Below are positions 33,019 to 42,827 of a DNA stretch of 64,000 nt, in pieces (the stretch's first letter is position 1; every line of letters starts with the position of its first letter). The notes beneath the pieces were generated by a model. The model was given only the letters and a program-made list of their open reading frames with translations. It searched no databases and was not told the origin of the DNA. The position numbers and the translations under genes are program-made. The stretch is taken from positions 9,083,001-9,147,000 of the forward strand of contig JARFIW010001480.1 of the NCBI GenBank assembly GCA_036346225.1. The letters run 5' to 3'. The stretch comes from Platerodrilus igneus (Eukaryota; Arthropoda; Insecta; Coleoptera; Lycidae).

Positions 33019-34409
33019 ATGCAGTTTTCAGTGTAAGCAATATCTTGGTCGGGTCAACATCGAGCGTTTGTGGTGGAAGAGATTATTCGAAATAGTGAAG
33101 CAGTGATCACAACACACCGTGCTCTTGGTCGTCACGATCCCATCCCCAGTGGACCAACAATTAGGAATTGGGTAACTAATTTTAGAGCGACATCTTCGGC
33201 ATTAAAAAGAAAACCAGTAGGCTGAACTAGGATATCAACGTCAGCAGAAAACGTGGATAGAATACGGGCTTCAATCCAACTCCCCCCAGCGCTCTGTTCG
33301 TAAACACGCCGCTTCAATGGGATTATCTGCCAGTAGTGTTAGAAGAATCCTCCATAGAGACCTTCAATTGCACCCATACAAGATGCAGTTAGTGCAAGAG
33401 TTAAGTGACAGAGACTTTGACACACGAAAAAATTTATGCCGTGACATTCTGGAGAGTATTCCCCATAATGCTGCTTTGATCTTGAGTGATGAGGCCCATT
33501 TTCAGCTGGCCGGAACTGTTAGGCGGCTCCGTGGCGTAGTGGTATGTGTGTGACTACTACGCCCAAGGTCCCGGGTTCGAATCCCGACACGGTCCGCTTG
33601 AAAAATGTTAGGCGAGCATTTTTCACAAAAATACACCCTCGTTCGGATGAGAGGTAAAATGGAGGTCCCGTGTGTGAGTGTTGTCACGCACGTTAAAGAT
33701 CCCTACCTTGTTTGGAACAGCAAGGGTTCGGCAAAATTCCAAATTTTCCAGGTAAAAAAAAACTCGCTTCCTGGCCAATGTAGTACCTTCGGGTGGAGCA
33801 TTGGAAAAAAATCAAATGTAATGGCCGGAACTGTTAATAAACAAAATTTTTGCTATTGGGCAGAGAATAACCCTAGGAAACTTCACTAACGACCACTCCA
33901 CAGCCCTCGAGCAACAGTGTGGTGCGCTGTTGGAGATTTTGGTGTGTGGGGTCTACTTTTTCGAAGAAAATAATGAAGTTGTAACAGTGACTTCTGCTCG
34001 GTATTGTTACATGATTGAAATTTTTTTGAAACCAAAAGTGGATGAATTATTGCAAGACCATGAAAATGAAAACAGTTGGTTCCAACAAGATGGTGCTATG
34101 GCCCATACATCTCATCGTTCAATAGAACTTCTAAGGCAAATGTTTCCTGGTCGCCTTATGTCTGCGACATGACATTGGGCGGCCCCCCTATCGCCTGATT
34201 TAACACCATGCAATTTTTTTCTTTGGAGTTACCTCAAGAAAAAGGTGTACAAGCATTGTCCCGGAACTATCGATGAACTGAAGGCTGCTATCAGTGAAAA
34301 AATTAATGCTATTCCTCTGAATATGATTCACAGAGTCACGGAAAACTTCCAGCAAAGGCTCTGTGATTGTTCGGACAATGGAGGTTGTTGTAAACGCGTA
34401 ATTCTATAA
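33019..34409 (+). pseudogene. IS630/Tc1/mariner-type transposase, SINE-interrupted
   Basis: About 358 codons if the SINE and one TSD are removed, starting at the ATG at 33019 and ending at the TAA at 34407-34409. The N-terminal helix-turn-helix part includes HRAFVVEEIIRNSEAV (33050-33110) and ATSSALKRKPVG. ASSVRRILHRDLQLHPYKMQLVQEL follows at 33330-33400. Catalytic motifs: ILSDEAHF (first aspartate) just before the SINE, WFQQDGAMAHT (second) at about 34077-34110, and LSPDLTPCNFFLWSYLKKKVY (third) at about 34188-34250. The third is about 36 residues after the second. In-frame stops at 33034, 33225 and 34171 and frame changes kill it. No TIRs were found. Confidence 0.85.
33522..33821 (+). mobile_element. 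tRNA-derived SINE, copy 1
   Basis: A 300-bp insertion in the mariner-type transposase, bounded by the perfect 15-bp TSD TGGCCGGAACTGTTA (33507-33521 and 33822-33836). The head has polymerase III boxes A (TGGCGTAGTGG, 33532-33542) and B (GGTTCGAATCC, 33574-33584), so it is transcribable in principle. The body has a short hairpin at AAATGTTAGGCGAGCATTTTT. The tail has the CCAATG...CATTGG hairpin at 33775-33804, then A-rich sequence. Confidence 0.93.
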
Positions 34410-34556
34410 ACGTATCACCACGTTTTAAATATGGTGCAATAGTCAAATTTTCACGCACATTTAAGGTCAATTTACATTCACAATATAAGTAAAACAGAGT
34501 ACTCACGTGGATGGTATTTCGTAGTTAAATCTCAGGGTCCATCATGTTTTATAGGT
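34410..34556. other. Short spacer; transposon end not defined
   Basis: Between the transposase stop and the next repeat. No TIR matching the left side was seen. Confidence 0.4.
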
Positions 34557-34560
34557 AGGT

Positions 34561-34898
34561 TACACCATTGCTGAGTTCGAATTGCCAATCCGTTCTTCCT
34601 GTTTCTACTACGCTCGTAGAGGAATGAAGAAACCCCAGGTAAAGAAACGATAAGGCAAGATACAGAAACCCACTACCTACAAAGAGAAAAGGCACACCAC
34701 ACCACAGATAGACGTTCTTGGCTTCAGGTCTCGTGGCTTAATGGCGTCTTATAACACCGCGCGCACTCCGCCATTAACTCTGTGCAGGCGCTACTCGGGG
34801 ACGACGTGACATTTTTTAATTTAAAAATATCCGCGGGAATTTATTTACAAATTAAAACTAACTCCAAAAATGTACATTGCCAAATTTGGCATGTAACA
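34561..34898 (-). repeat. Palindrome-capped LTR-like repeat, copy F, short
   Basis: On the minus strand it starts TGTTACATGCCAAATTTGGCA at 34898 and runs to about 34561. AGGT occurs on both sides (34557-34560 and 34899-34902). It is only 338 bp, about half of copies A-C. The sequence after the first 40 bases is only weakly like the others, so it is a divergent subfamily member. Confidence 0.55.
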
Positions 34899-34902
34899 AG
34901 GT

Positions 34903-35378
34903 AGATATTTAGAAGATATCATTTTCAAATTATAATAAAATAAAACTGCATTCCATGTTCTTTCAAATAATGAAATAATATTCATTGCATCTTGCTTTGT
35001 TTTTATTACGCACCTCTTTGAAATCGGAAAGTTCAATATGATTCACCTTGCAGATGTGGAAGGCGGCGGCGTTGTGATGCAGGGCATTACTTTTCGAAGC
35101 GTCGGTGTAAGCGGGCTATAGTAGAGCGCCGTAGATACGAAGACGAATGGTAGGCTATAGGACAGCGCCGTTTAGTAAAGGTTTAGATGCGGAGACATCG
35201 GCGTCGTGATGCAGGGCATCACTCTTCGAGGCGTCGGCGTAAACGGGTTATAGGGCAGTGCCGCTAGTGCTGGAGAAGGTGGCCGGCTATGGTGAGCGCT
35301 GCTAGTAGATCCCTCGGGCTATGGAAAGCTCCAAGTGGATGCCTCTTATATATATACTCCTTTTCTTCCTGTGCTGGC
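34903..35378. repeat. Two tandem units of about 131 bp, GC-rich
   Basis: The block TGTGATGCAGGGCATTACTTTTCGAAGCGTCGG at 35073 recurs as a close variant at 35204. Each is followed by GTAA-CGGG-TATAG and a GCGCCG/GTGCCG end. A weaker relative lies at 32842, on the other side of the mariner-type copy. No gene is in this block. Confidence 0.6.
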
Positions 35379-35380
35379 TA

Positions 35381-35673
35381 GCAGTAATTTTTTCTTAACC
35401 ATCCTCCCGAGTTTTTACGTTCGAACGAGTCCTCGATTAGGTTACTATTAGAAATAGATATTAATATTAGAAAACACAAATCACTTAACACGCATATCAG
35501 AAACAGTCTGCAATAGTTTTAGCAACAAAAAACAAGACTGTTCTGATATGCATGCTAAGTGATTTGTGTTTTTTAATAATATCTATTTCTAACAGTAACC
35601 TAAAAAAGCCTATCGCGGGACTCGTTTGAACTTAAAGACTCGGGAGGATGGTTAAGAAAAAGATTATTGCTGC
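35381..35673. mobile_element. 293-bp foldback MITE with TA duplication
   Basis: The arms are inverted and imperfect but alignable for about 130 bp each. The outer end GCAGTAATTTTTTCTTAACC pairs with GGTTAAGAAAAAGATTATTGC near the right end. CATCCTCCCGAG, CACAAATCACTTA and ATATCAGAA also pair. TA flanks both sides (35379-35380, 35674-35675), as for Tc1/mariner-mobilised MITEs. It has no coding capacity. Confidence 0.85.
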
Positions 35674-35882
35674 TAGCTATGTAGAAAAAGGTTAATGCGA
35701 TATTTAACCAATGAAAACGTGAGTTTTAGTTTTAGCATGTAGAAGAATATATATAGAGCTTTAACTAATGGAAATGCAGGTTCGTTTCTTAGATGAAAAT
35801 TTCCGGTGTTCCTCGGGGTTGCTCTATTTCTCACTCGTGTATTTTGATATAAATAACAAAGCGTGCACGCTATTTATTTACA

Positions 35883-37604
35883 CAACGGGCTCCTGCTCAC
35901 CGAGTTTGCAGAGAGGTACAACCTGGACATCGTGATGGTGAACGAGACCCACTTCCGAAAAGCCGACAACCCAAGTATAGCAAACTACGTTTGCTACTAG
36001 ACCAACAGACAAGACCGAAGAGGAGGCGGAACCGCCATCTACATCAAGCCTGGGATCGACCACTACAGCGTCAACACCGGAGATATACTGCACCTGGAGG
36101 TCACCGCCGTGGAGGTTAGGACAGCGTCTGCAGGTACGATACGCCTTGTTTCAGGTTACAACCCGCCAGTCAAACCCATCCAAGAAGTGGACCTGGACAC
36201 CGTTCTACTCACTGGAACACCAACGATCCTAGCTGGAGACCTCGATGCGAAGCATCGGACCTGGAACAGCGGGACAACCAGCCAGAACGGAAGAGACCTA
36301 CGGAACTACGTGGACAACAGACATGAAGCAGTCGAGGGACCAACCGAGCCAACGCACTACTGCCACAACGGAGGAAGGCCCGGCATCCTGGACATCGTAG
36401 TCATCAAGGATCTAGCGTTGCTAGTCCAGCTCAACGCGTTAACGAATTGAACTCGGACCACTGCCCAGTGCTACTGTGTGTAGGCGAAGACTTCACCGAA
36501 GAGGAGGAGCGACCAAGGAAGACCACCTGCTGGGCAGCATTCTTGGACCACCTCCAGGAAACCATCCCACCGATCTCATCCTTTAACACAGCAGACGAAA
36601 TGGATGCAGCAGTGGAGCTACTGACCAGAGCCATCCAGTCATCCATGGAGGCAGCGACCAAGACAACGATGGTACGCAGACAGCACCAGCATATTCCAGA
36701 CGACACCAGGCAGCTCATAAGGAAGAAAAACTGTGCCAGGAAGATCTATCAGCGTTCCTGGGACCTAGAAGACAGGAACGCCAACTACGACCTACGTACC
36801 CAGGTAAGCATCTCCTTGCAGGAACACCGGAACGAGCAGTGGACAAGGACGATCGAGGCCCTAGTCAGCACCAATGCCACCAATCCAGGGAAAGAATGGG
36901 ATTGTCTGCACAGAAGAGGACAAGACCGAAGCTGTTGCAGACCATCTAGAACAACAGTTCACCCTGAACTACGCTGAAGCCGATCTCGAATGGTAGAGAA
37001 AGTCAACAGAGCTGTCTTAGCCTGCCTAGAAGAAGATGAAGACAACCAGCACCTGCCCCACGTGATTCCGCAAGAGCTGGAGAAGCTCATCAGATGAGTG
37101 AAGATCCGGAAGGCACCAGGTCCCGACGGCATCCTAGCCAAAGCCATCAAACTACTTCCGGTAAGAGCTAAAGCCATACTACTGGCCATACTTACGCCAT
37201 ATTACGTCTGCGCCATTTCTCTACACTCTGGAAGTCACAGACGTAATTTTGTTACCGAAGTCTGGGCAGTCTGCGACCTCCCCGCAGAACTACCGTCCCA
37301 TCAGTCTCCTACCGGTTCTCGGCAAGATAGCGGAGGGTGTCGTACTTCGACGGCTACGGGACGAAGTCGAAGAGCGAGGGGCATCCCCAACGAGCAGTTC
37401 GCCTTCAGATCCGGCCTTTCAACCGTTAACCAGATCTTGAGCCTCGTGGAGTTCGTCACCGATGGTTTCAATAGGAAGCAGTCAACCGGCGTCATCTTCC
37501 TTGGTGTTTCCAAGGCCTTCGACCGAGTGTGGCATCAGGAACTCCTCTACAAGCTGCTAGTGTTGGACATTCACCAAGGATCGGCAAGACTCATCGCATC
37601 GTCT
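35883..37604 (+). pseudogene. Jockey endonuclease and start of reverse transcriptase
   Basis: The endonuclease shows VNETHF (catalytic glutamate) at about 35938, RRGGGTAIYIK, TILAGDLDAKHRTWNS (the GDxN/D motif) and LDIVVIKDL, then SDHCPVLL (aspartate-histidine) at 36448. The polymerase start has KIRKAPGPDGILAKA at 37098-37145, NYRPISLLPVLGKI at about 37285, PNEQFAFRSGLSTVNQ at about 37390 and LGVSKAFDRVWHQELLYKL (motif A). Stops at 35998, 36450 and 36976 and several frame changes inactivate it. The solo LTR cuts the ORF in the middle of the word LIAS|FLD. Confidence 0.85.
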
Positions 37605-38217
37605 TGTTACATGCCGAAAATCGGCATGTAAACATTTCTAATTTTAGTTTTGAATTTGGAAGTGAATTCGCGCCAATAATTTAAAATACTTGTGCGTGCA
37701 CTTTAGATAGTTGCGTTGACGCTCGAGATTGCGCAGACGCAGAGTGAAAAGAAAGTGGTGATTTCCGTTACGTCGGGACTAGTCAACCAAACTTCGAACC
37801 GAGTGGTTATCTGTGTGCCGTTTTATCTTGTCTTCTCTTCCAGATATGTAAGTTTCCTGCTTTGTACCTGTTTATCGTTTCTCCTACCTGTATCCTTTAC
37901 CGTTCCGCTACAAAGAAGAAGACAAATTAATTTGGATTCGACGAGGGGGCAAAGGACAACCCACGCCCAACAACGCTCAACCAATGCCGAGAGCCTGACG
38001 CAAGAATAGCTGCAATGCCGTGACGAATTCTACATTTTATGTGAGTACCTTTATCTTTTTTCTTTGTATGTGATAATAATTTGTGGCGTAATAATGACCT
38101 TATTGCGCATTATTAGTCAAATGTTTATTGTGTTACTAACTGTCGTTGTGGCTTTTATAAATTACGCGCCGGGACTTTAACGAGTATACCTTAGAGTATA
38201 GAATCATGAGTATAACA
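37605..38217 (+). repeat. Palindrome-capped solo-LTR-like repeat, copy C
   Basis: 613 bp from TGTTACATGCCGAAAATCGG to GTATAACA, with GTCT on the left and GTTT on the right (one base different; the coding context shows GTTT was the original). The first 29 bases contain a perfect 11-bp stem with a 3-base loop. It interrupts the Jockey polymerase, whose reading frame is restored when the insert and one TSD are removed. Confidence 0.85.
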
Positions 38218-38381
38218 GTTTCTGGACCGAAGTGGATTCCGAGCGAAGATAGGCACCTCCCGTTCATCAGCCCGACAGATGGAAGCCGGCGTGCCTCAGG
38301 GCTCGCTCCTCTTACCACAGCTCTACTCGCTGTTCACTCGCGACGTGCCGACAACACCGCCTTAGCCACCAGATAACTATA
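38218..38381 (+). pseudogene. Jockey reverse transcriptase, middle
   Basis: Between the two nested insertions the polymerase continues: FLDRSGFRAKIG, ARQMEAGVPQGSLL (motif B) and YSLFTRDVP. It then stops at the 5' LTR of the BEL/Pao element. Confidence 0.8.
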
Positions 38382-38816
38382 TGTTACGTCATCATCGAAC
38401 ATTCATTGGAATTTGTGACAATAAATACTTTGTGCGTGCATCCTACAGTTTGAGTGAAACATTTTATATACCGGCAGTGAGTGCGTGAAGGGACAGTCGT
38501 ACTCGAGCCTTTACAGAAGCAAGTCGCATTAGAATCCTTGCAGAAGCCGGTTGTATTAGAGCTTTTGAAAGCGAGACCATCACCCGGTCGAGCGTGTTAC
38601 TGGTTCTCCGTCGGAAGCTCTTTGTGTGTGAAGTTCATTGCCCACAGCGGCACAGGACTTAAGGTATTTATACTTTTCCTTAATTAGTTTGTAGTTGTTT
38701 TTAGTTATTACATAACCGCTCCACCATTATCGTTATTGCTACAAAGGCAATTGGTCCTTCATTATAATTTGCATATCTTTATCAATTTACATCATCTCCT
38801 TAATCCCCCCTAATCA
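38382..38816 (+). repeat. 5' LTR of gag-only BEL/Pao element
   Basis: 435 bp, TGTTACGTCATCATC to CCTAATCA. It contains AATAAA near its start. Nearly identical to 40874-41308. Confidence 0.92.
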
Positions 38817-38817
38817 T

Positions 38818-38835
38818 TGGTCCTTCGAGCCGGAT
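38818..38835 (+). other. Primer-binding site, tRNA-Tyr type
   Basis: TGGTCCTTCGAGCCGGAT, one base after the 5' LTR, is complementary to the 3' end of an insect tyrosine tRNA as I recall it (ending CCGGCTCGAAGGACCA). Confidence 0.75.
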
Positions 38836-39569
38836 TCACCAGTCTATGGTATACGCATGTCCTAAATTAAATATTATTTTGCATTCCAGCGAGCTTTTTA
38901 ATTAAGTAAATATTTTAGCTTTTAAAATTTGTGTTCAAACTCCATATTTAGCGGGTTAGAATATGTACAATATTAGCTACATACTTTCGTTAGATTAAAT
39001 TAAGCGATTTCGCCGTAATTGAAACCAGCAAGCGTTTTAATTACAAACAAATCCATAATATAAAATTTGTCAGTTTTCAGTTTAAATTTATTTTAGCGGT
39101 ATAAAACACAAAGCAACCTGAAAACTATAAATCGCTTTATACTTCTTAAACGAAAAAGGAAAGGGATTTACTCTGAATTTAAAAGCTATTGCACGTTTTT
39201 AGTATCAATACAAACCTTTCAGTCGGTTTACGGTAAAATATTGAACATCTGCAAAGGGTAATATAATGTAAAAGCTGCATTCTTCTTGCAAACACGTTAA
39301 GCTGCATCTTTCGGCAAATACGTTAAAACCACGTTTCTGTGAGCTTTGAAGTAAAGGTCGACCGTAACCGCTCGGGTTGTTAAGCGGTACATCTTATCTA
39401 AACACTTTGTTTGACGAACCGTTAGTCATAAAACGTGATTTATTGGTTTATACGCTGTCTTACCTTTTCGTGCTTTGAACAAACTCATAATAGTTTAATA
39501 TTTCTCAGTGCACATTTAGCTTTACCGTTTTACAACAGTTTATTGTAGATTTTTCAAATAACTGTCAGA

Positions 39570-40790
39570 ATGGCTCCAAAGAAGGCACATGTGGTAGAAC
39601 TAGAATTACTGAAAACACGTATTTTAGAAATGTTTGAGCTTTGTAACACTATACAAAGTGACCCAAGTTTAAGAACGTTGTTCCTTATTCAAACAAGGGG
39701 AATAACTGACCTTTATACAAATTTCAGCAAAATTTTAATTGCGGTTTTAGCTTCATGTGACGAGGTAGAATCATTAACTTACAACGCTGTACGGAAGGAA
39801 GTAGATTCCGCTTATTTTTGCATACTGGTGCATCTCGATACGATGCAAGAAATGAAAGCACCACAAATCATCGAAAATGCTCCAAGCAGCACGGTATCAA
39901 AATTGGTACCGTTAAAACTCCCAAGTTTTAATAATGAGGTCACTGAATTTGCATCTTTCATCGATTTATTTGACAGTGTGGTCTATAATAACGCGTCACT
40001 CACCAATATCGAAAAATTAAATCACCTTATTAATTGTTGTAGCGGGGAGTCTTTAAGAATCGTTAAATCTGTACCCATTTCGGGGGATAATTTTATTATT
40101 TCCTATAACGCCTTGCGTGAGCGATTTAGCAATCCGCGTTTATTGGCAACTTTGCATTGGAAAGCAATGAAGACTTTCCACCTTTAAAATCAGAAGACCC
40201 TAAGAAACTTAGGGCACTTATTGATTGTTTTTCGGAGAACCTTGCTGTTCTAACTAACTTAAAGTTTCCCACTGAACATTGGAACTTTATTCTGGTCGAT
40301 TGTCTTTTAGAAAAACTCGATCCGTTCACTAGAAAACGCTTCGAACTCCAATCGGATCCGAAGCAAATACCTAATTTCGAGGATTTGAGATATTTTTAAC
40401 TCAACAATGTGCAGCGTTGGAAACCTTTTCTTCAACCGCACCTGTTTCTTATTCGACGACTGTCCATACATCTCACACATCAGTGCCTAAGAAATCCTCA
40501 GCGTTTCAATTTAAACCAAGAGTTTCTTCTAACGTAGTCTCACTGGACACACCAAGTAGCTCCAGTGACTCAAAGAATTCATTTTCGCACCATTGTCCTT
40601 CTTGCAAGGGCAATCACTTAATTTACAGATGTCAATCGTTTCTAAAGAAAACTCCGACAGAACGTTTCGACATTGTCAAACGCTTACGCCTTTGTTTAAA
40701 TTGCTTACGAACAGACCATGCGTCCATGCAATGCAAATCTTATAATAAAAACGCTGTAGTGTACCACCCTATCTTTCGTTACCTGCTTTC
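39570..40790 (+). pseudogene. BEL/Pao gag (one or two frameshifts)
   Basis: Starts at the ATG at 39570 with an N-terminal helical region (about 110 residues). The conserved central gag block follows: LKLPSFNNEVTEFASFIDLFDS, then LTNIEKLNHLINCCSGESLRIV and ALRERFSNPRLLATLHWKAM. A frame change near 40160-40190 leads to the second part (40157-40399). Another change at about 40398 leads to a C-terminal region with two zinc-knuckle-like clusters (CPSCKGNHLIYRC and CLNCLRTDHASMQC). Gag packages RNA in the particle. The knuckles are intact. Confidence 0.85.
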
Positions 40791-40873
40791 CTAGCAAGGT
40801 CAAATCCCATGTGATTTCCTTCACCCAACCTACTTCCCTCCTTTTCAAAATTCTATGAATTTGGTGGGCGGTA
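40791..40873 (+). other. Leftover 3' internal sequence with polypurine tract
   Basis: About 80 bp between gag and the 3' LTR. A purine-rich GGTGGGCGG lies a few bases before the LTR. Confidence 0.6.
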
Positions 40874-41308
40874 TGTTACGTCATCATCGAACATTCATTG
40901 GAATTTGTGACAATAATTACTTTGTGCGTGCATCCTACAGTTTGAGTGAAACATTTTATATACCGGCAGTGAGTGCGTGAAGGGACAGTCGTACTCGAGC
41001 CTTTACAGAAGCAAGTCGCATTAGAATCCTTGCAGAAGCCGGTTGTATTAGAGCTTTTGAAAGCGAGACCATCACCCGGTCGAGCGTGTTACTGGTTCTC
41101 CGTCGGAAGCTCTTTGTGTGTGAAGTTCATTGCCCACAGCGGCACAGGACTTAAGGTATTTATACCCTTCCTTAATTAGTTTGTAGTTGTTTTTAGTTAT
41201 TACATAACCGCTCCACCATTATCGTTATTGCTACAAAGGCAATTGGTCCTTCATTATAATTTGCATATCTTTATCAATTTACATCATCTCCTTAATCCCC
41301 CCTAATCA
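40874..41308 (+). repeat. 3' LTR of gag-only BEL/Pao element
   Basis: 435 bp, matching the 5' LTR except A/T at the AATAAATAC/AATAATTAC site and TT/CC near the ATACTTTTCC/ATACCCTTCC site. Confidence 0.92.
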
Positions 41309-41961
41309 CTATCCCTATGGTTAGTGTGGCAAGAAGACTTCGGGAAGCCGCCACCGCCTTGAAGAGATGGTTCCGAACCTGGCTGATCAACGTCAACCCG
41401 GACAAGAGTAGCGCCATGCTCCTGACGAAGAGGAAGCTCCAACCAGACAAGGACATCGTGATCTTCAACGACGCCATCCCATGGAAGACGCAGGCCAAGT
41501 ACTTGGGAATAACCATCGATCGAAGACTCGCCTGGGGAACCCACATGGCCAACACCGCCTCCAGAGCCATCGCAGCAACAGCCAGCCTGTACCCATTACT
41601 CAACAGAAGAAGTCAGTCCGACATCACCAAGAAGATTATACTCTACAAGACCATCATCAGACCGACCCTGACCTACGCATCGGCAGCATGGAGCTACGCA
41701 GCCAACTCCCACATCAAGAGGCTGCAAACCGTCCAATCGAAAAACCTGCGCATGGCACTCGACGCCCCATGGTACGTGAGGCACGACCAGTTCCACTCCG
41801 ACGTCAACATCCCAACGATGGTGGAATTTATCAAGGCAGCTGTATGGAAGATCTTCGACGGAATGGCTCTTCACGACAACTCCCTGATCAGGACAGCCGT
41901 GGACTACGACGAGACCGCACCGATGAAGTACAGAAGACCAAAGACAGTAGTCATAGATTAG
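41309..41961 (+). pseudogene. Jockey reverse transcriptase C-terminal part
   Basis: A 214-codon open frame resumes after the BEL/Pao element: KRWFRTWLINVNPDKSSAML, KYLGITIDRRLAWGTHM and PTLTYASAAWSYAANSHIKRLQ are the thumb and C-terminal motifs of Jockey polymerases. It ends at a TAG at 41959-41961, followed by about 190 bp of 3' UTR with AATAAA. The catalytic YADD segment should lie at the BEL/Pao insertion point and is damaged. Confidence 0.85.
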
Positions 41962-42161
41962 CATAGTTAATTTATAAATGAAGTATCTTAAGTCGGCTGT
42001 CATTAGGACAGCAAATAAACACATTTCTTTTCGCACTACTCAGACCAAAAATGTAAAAATTTTTTCCAAATTTAAATTTCAAATACCAATTAGATTAAGA
42101 GTAGAGATTTGTAATTGTAACTCAATAAAGAATATGTCAATGTTAATGTCATTTATTTACA

Positions 42162-42659
42162 GCCTGCGTGCTTAATGGTCAATCAGTTAGGTGTATGGTT
42201 GGTTGCATACTCCTACAACATTAACACGATTTGCTGACTGAATTCGTTACTAATTGAAACAGAAACGATTCGCAAGTTTGTTAGAATTCACTAAGGACGG
42301 CTCTGACTGAAAGAAATAACGTTTTAAATTATGGTACGAATAGAATATGAATCCACAACTTTTCTAGCTCCAGTTGCGTCAGCACAACAATGTCATAACT
42401 ATTAGCTTAGCTATAGCAATAACTCTAATGTTAAATAAAACGACATAAATGCATTAAATGATTGGAAATATACAAAAAGAACATGCGTTGATTGGTAATA
42501 GATATTATAACTAAGCCGATAATTGTGAAAATGCTTAATAGCACGAACGGTAAGCGCATTTCACCAATTTTAGAAAGACTACAATTTCAAATACTATTCA
42601 AGGTCACCCAGGTATTAGGTATGATAAGCAATGTGTATTCAAAATGGAGGTAATTCAAA
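42162..42659. other. No gene recognised
   Basis: AT-rich flank right of the Jockey TSD. Confidence 0.4.
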
Positions 42660-42827
42660 TTAATCAAATTCAATATCGACGTATGATTCCGAATTGTCTT
42701 CTAATAATGTTACATTGACCTCTGGAAGTGTATGATCCTCCACTTTGGAGATTACTGTTTTACAGCAATAGCTTTGCAAAATCATTAAATTTAAACGAGG
42801 CTCTAAATTTATATGATCTATCTTGCT
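42660..42827 (-). CDS. Candidate last coding exon of an unknown host gene
   Basis: Read on the minus strand: a pyrimidine-rich run (TTTGCTTATCGTTCTCTTG) and TCACTACAG lead into a 168-bp open stretch of exactly 56 codons including the stop. It encodes SKIDHINLEPRLNLMIL, a cysteine pair and an acidic C-terminus ending SYVDIEFD. I do not recognise the family. No upstream exon was found, and no AATAAA lies close behind. A chance frame is possible, but the acceptor is strong and the composition is protein-like. Confidence 0.35.
   Translation of the reverse strand, partial: SKIDHINLEPRLNLMILQSYCCKTVISKVEDHTLPEVNVTLLEDNSESYVDIEFD

Larger units (their letters stand above)
38382..41308 (+). mobile_element. 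Gag-only BEL/Pao element, young
   Basis: 2927 bp with 435-bp LTRs at both ends that differ at only three positions I can see. The 5-bp flanks are CTATA and CTATC. The parts are LTR, primer-binding site, about 700 bp of leader, broken gag (39570-40790) and LTR. Protease, polymerase, RNase H and integrase are absent, so any mobilisation must have used proteins from another element. It is nested in the Jockey polymerase, so it inserted after the LINE. Confidence 0.9.
35883..42150 (+). mobile_element. Jockey-type LINE, 5'-truncated, with two nested insertions
   Basis: The borders are fixed by an 11-bp TSD, ATTTATTTACA, at 35872-35882 and 42151-42161. Endonuclease and polymerase coding is unusually GC-rich for the window. 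The coding parts are 35883-37604, 38218-38381 and 41309-41961, separated by a solo LTR (37605-38217) and a BEL/Pao element (38382-41308). Its 3' end has an AATAAA at 42124, then the TSD. Removing the insertions leaves about 2.7 kb, so ORF1 and the endonuclease start are missing, as in an ordinary 5' truncation. Confidence 0.9.

Noticed and set aside
33522..33595. tRNA gene on the plus strand
   Set aside because: A and B boxes are present, but the sequence is the head of a 300-bp SINE with a 15-bp TSD and a second copy at 20499; the acceptor stem does not close well.
41481..42036. Alternative frames over the Jockey polymerase end
   Set aside because: Shadows; the frame 41317-41961 carries the recognised motifs.
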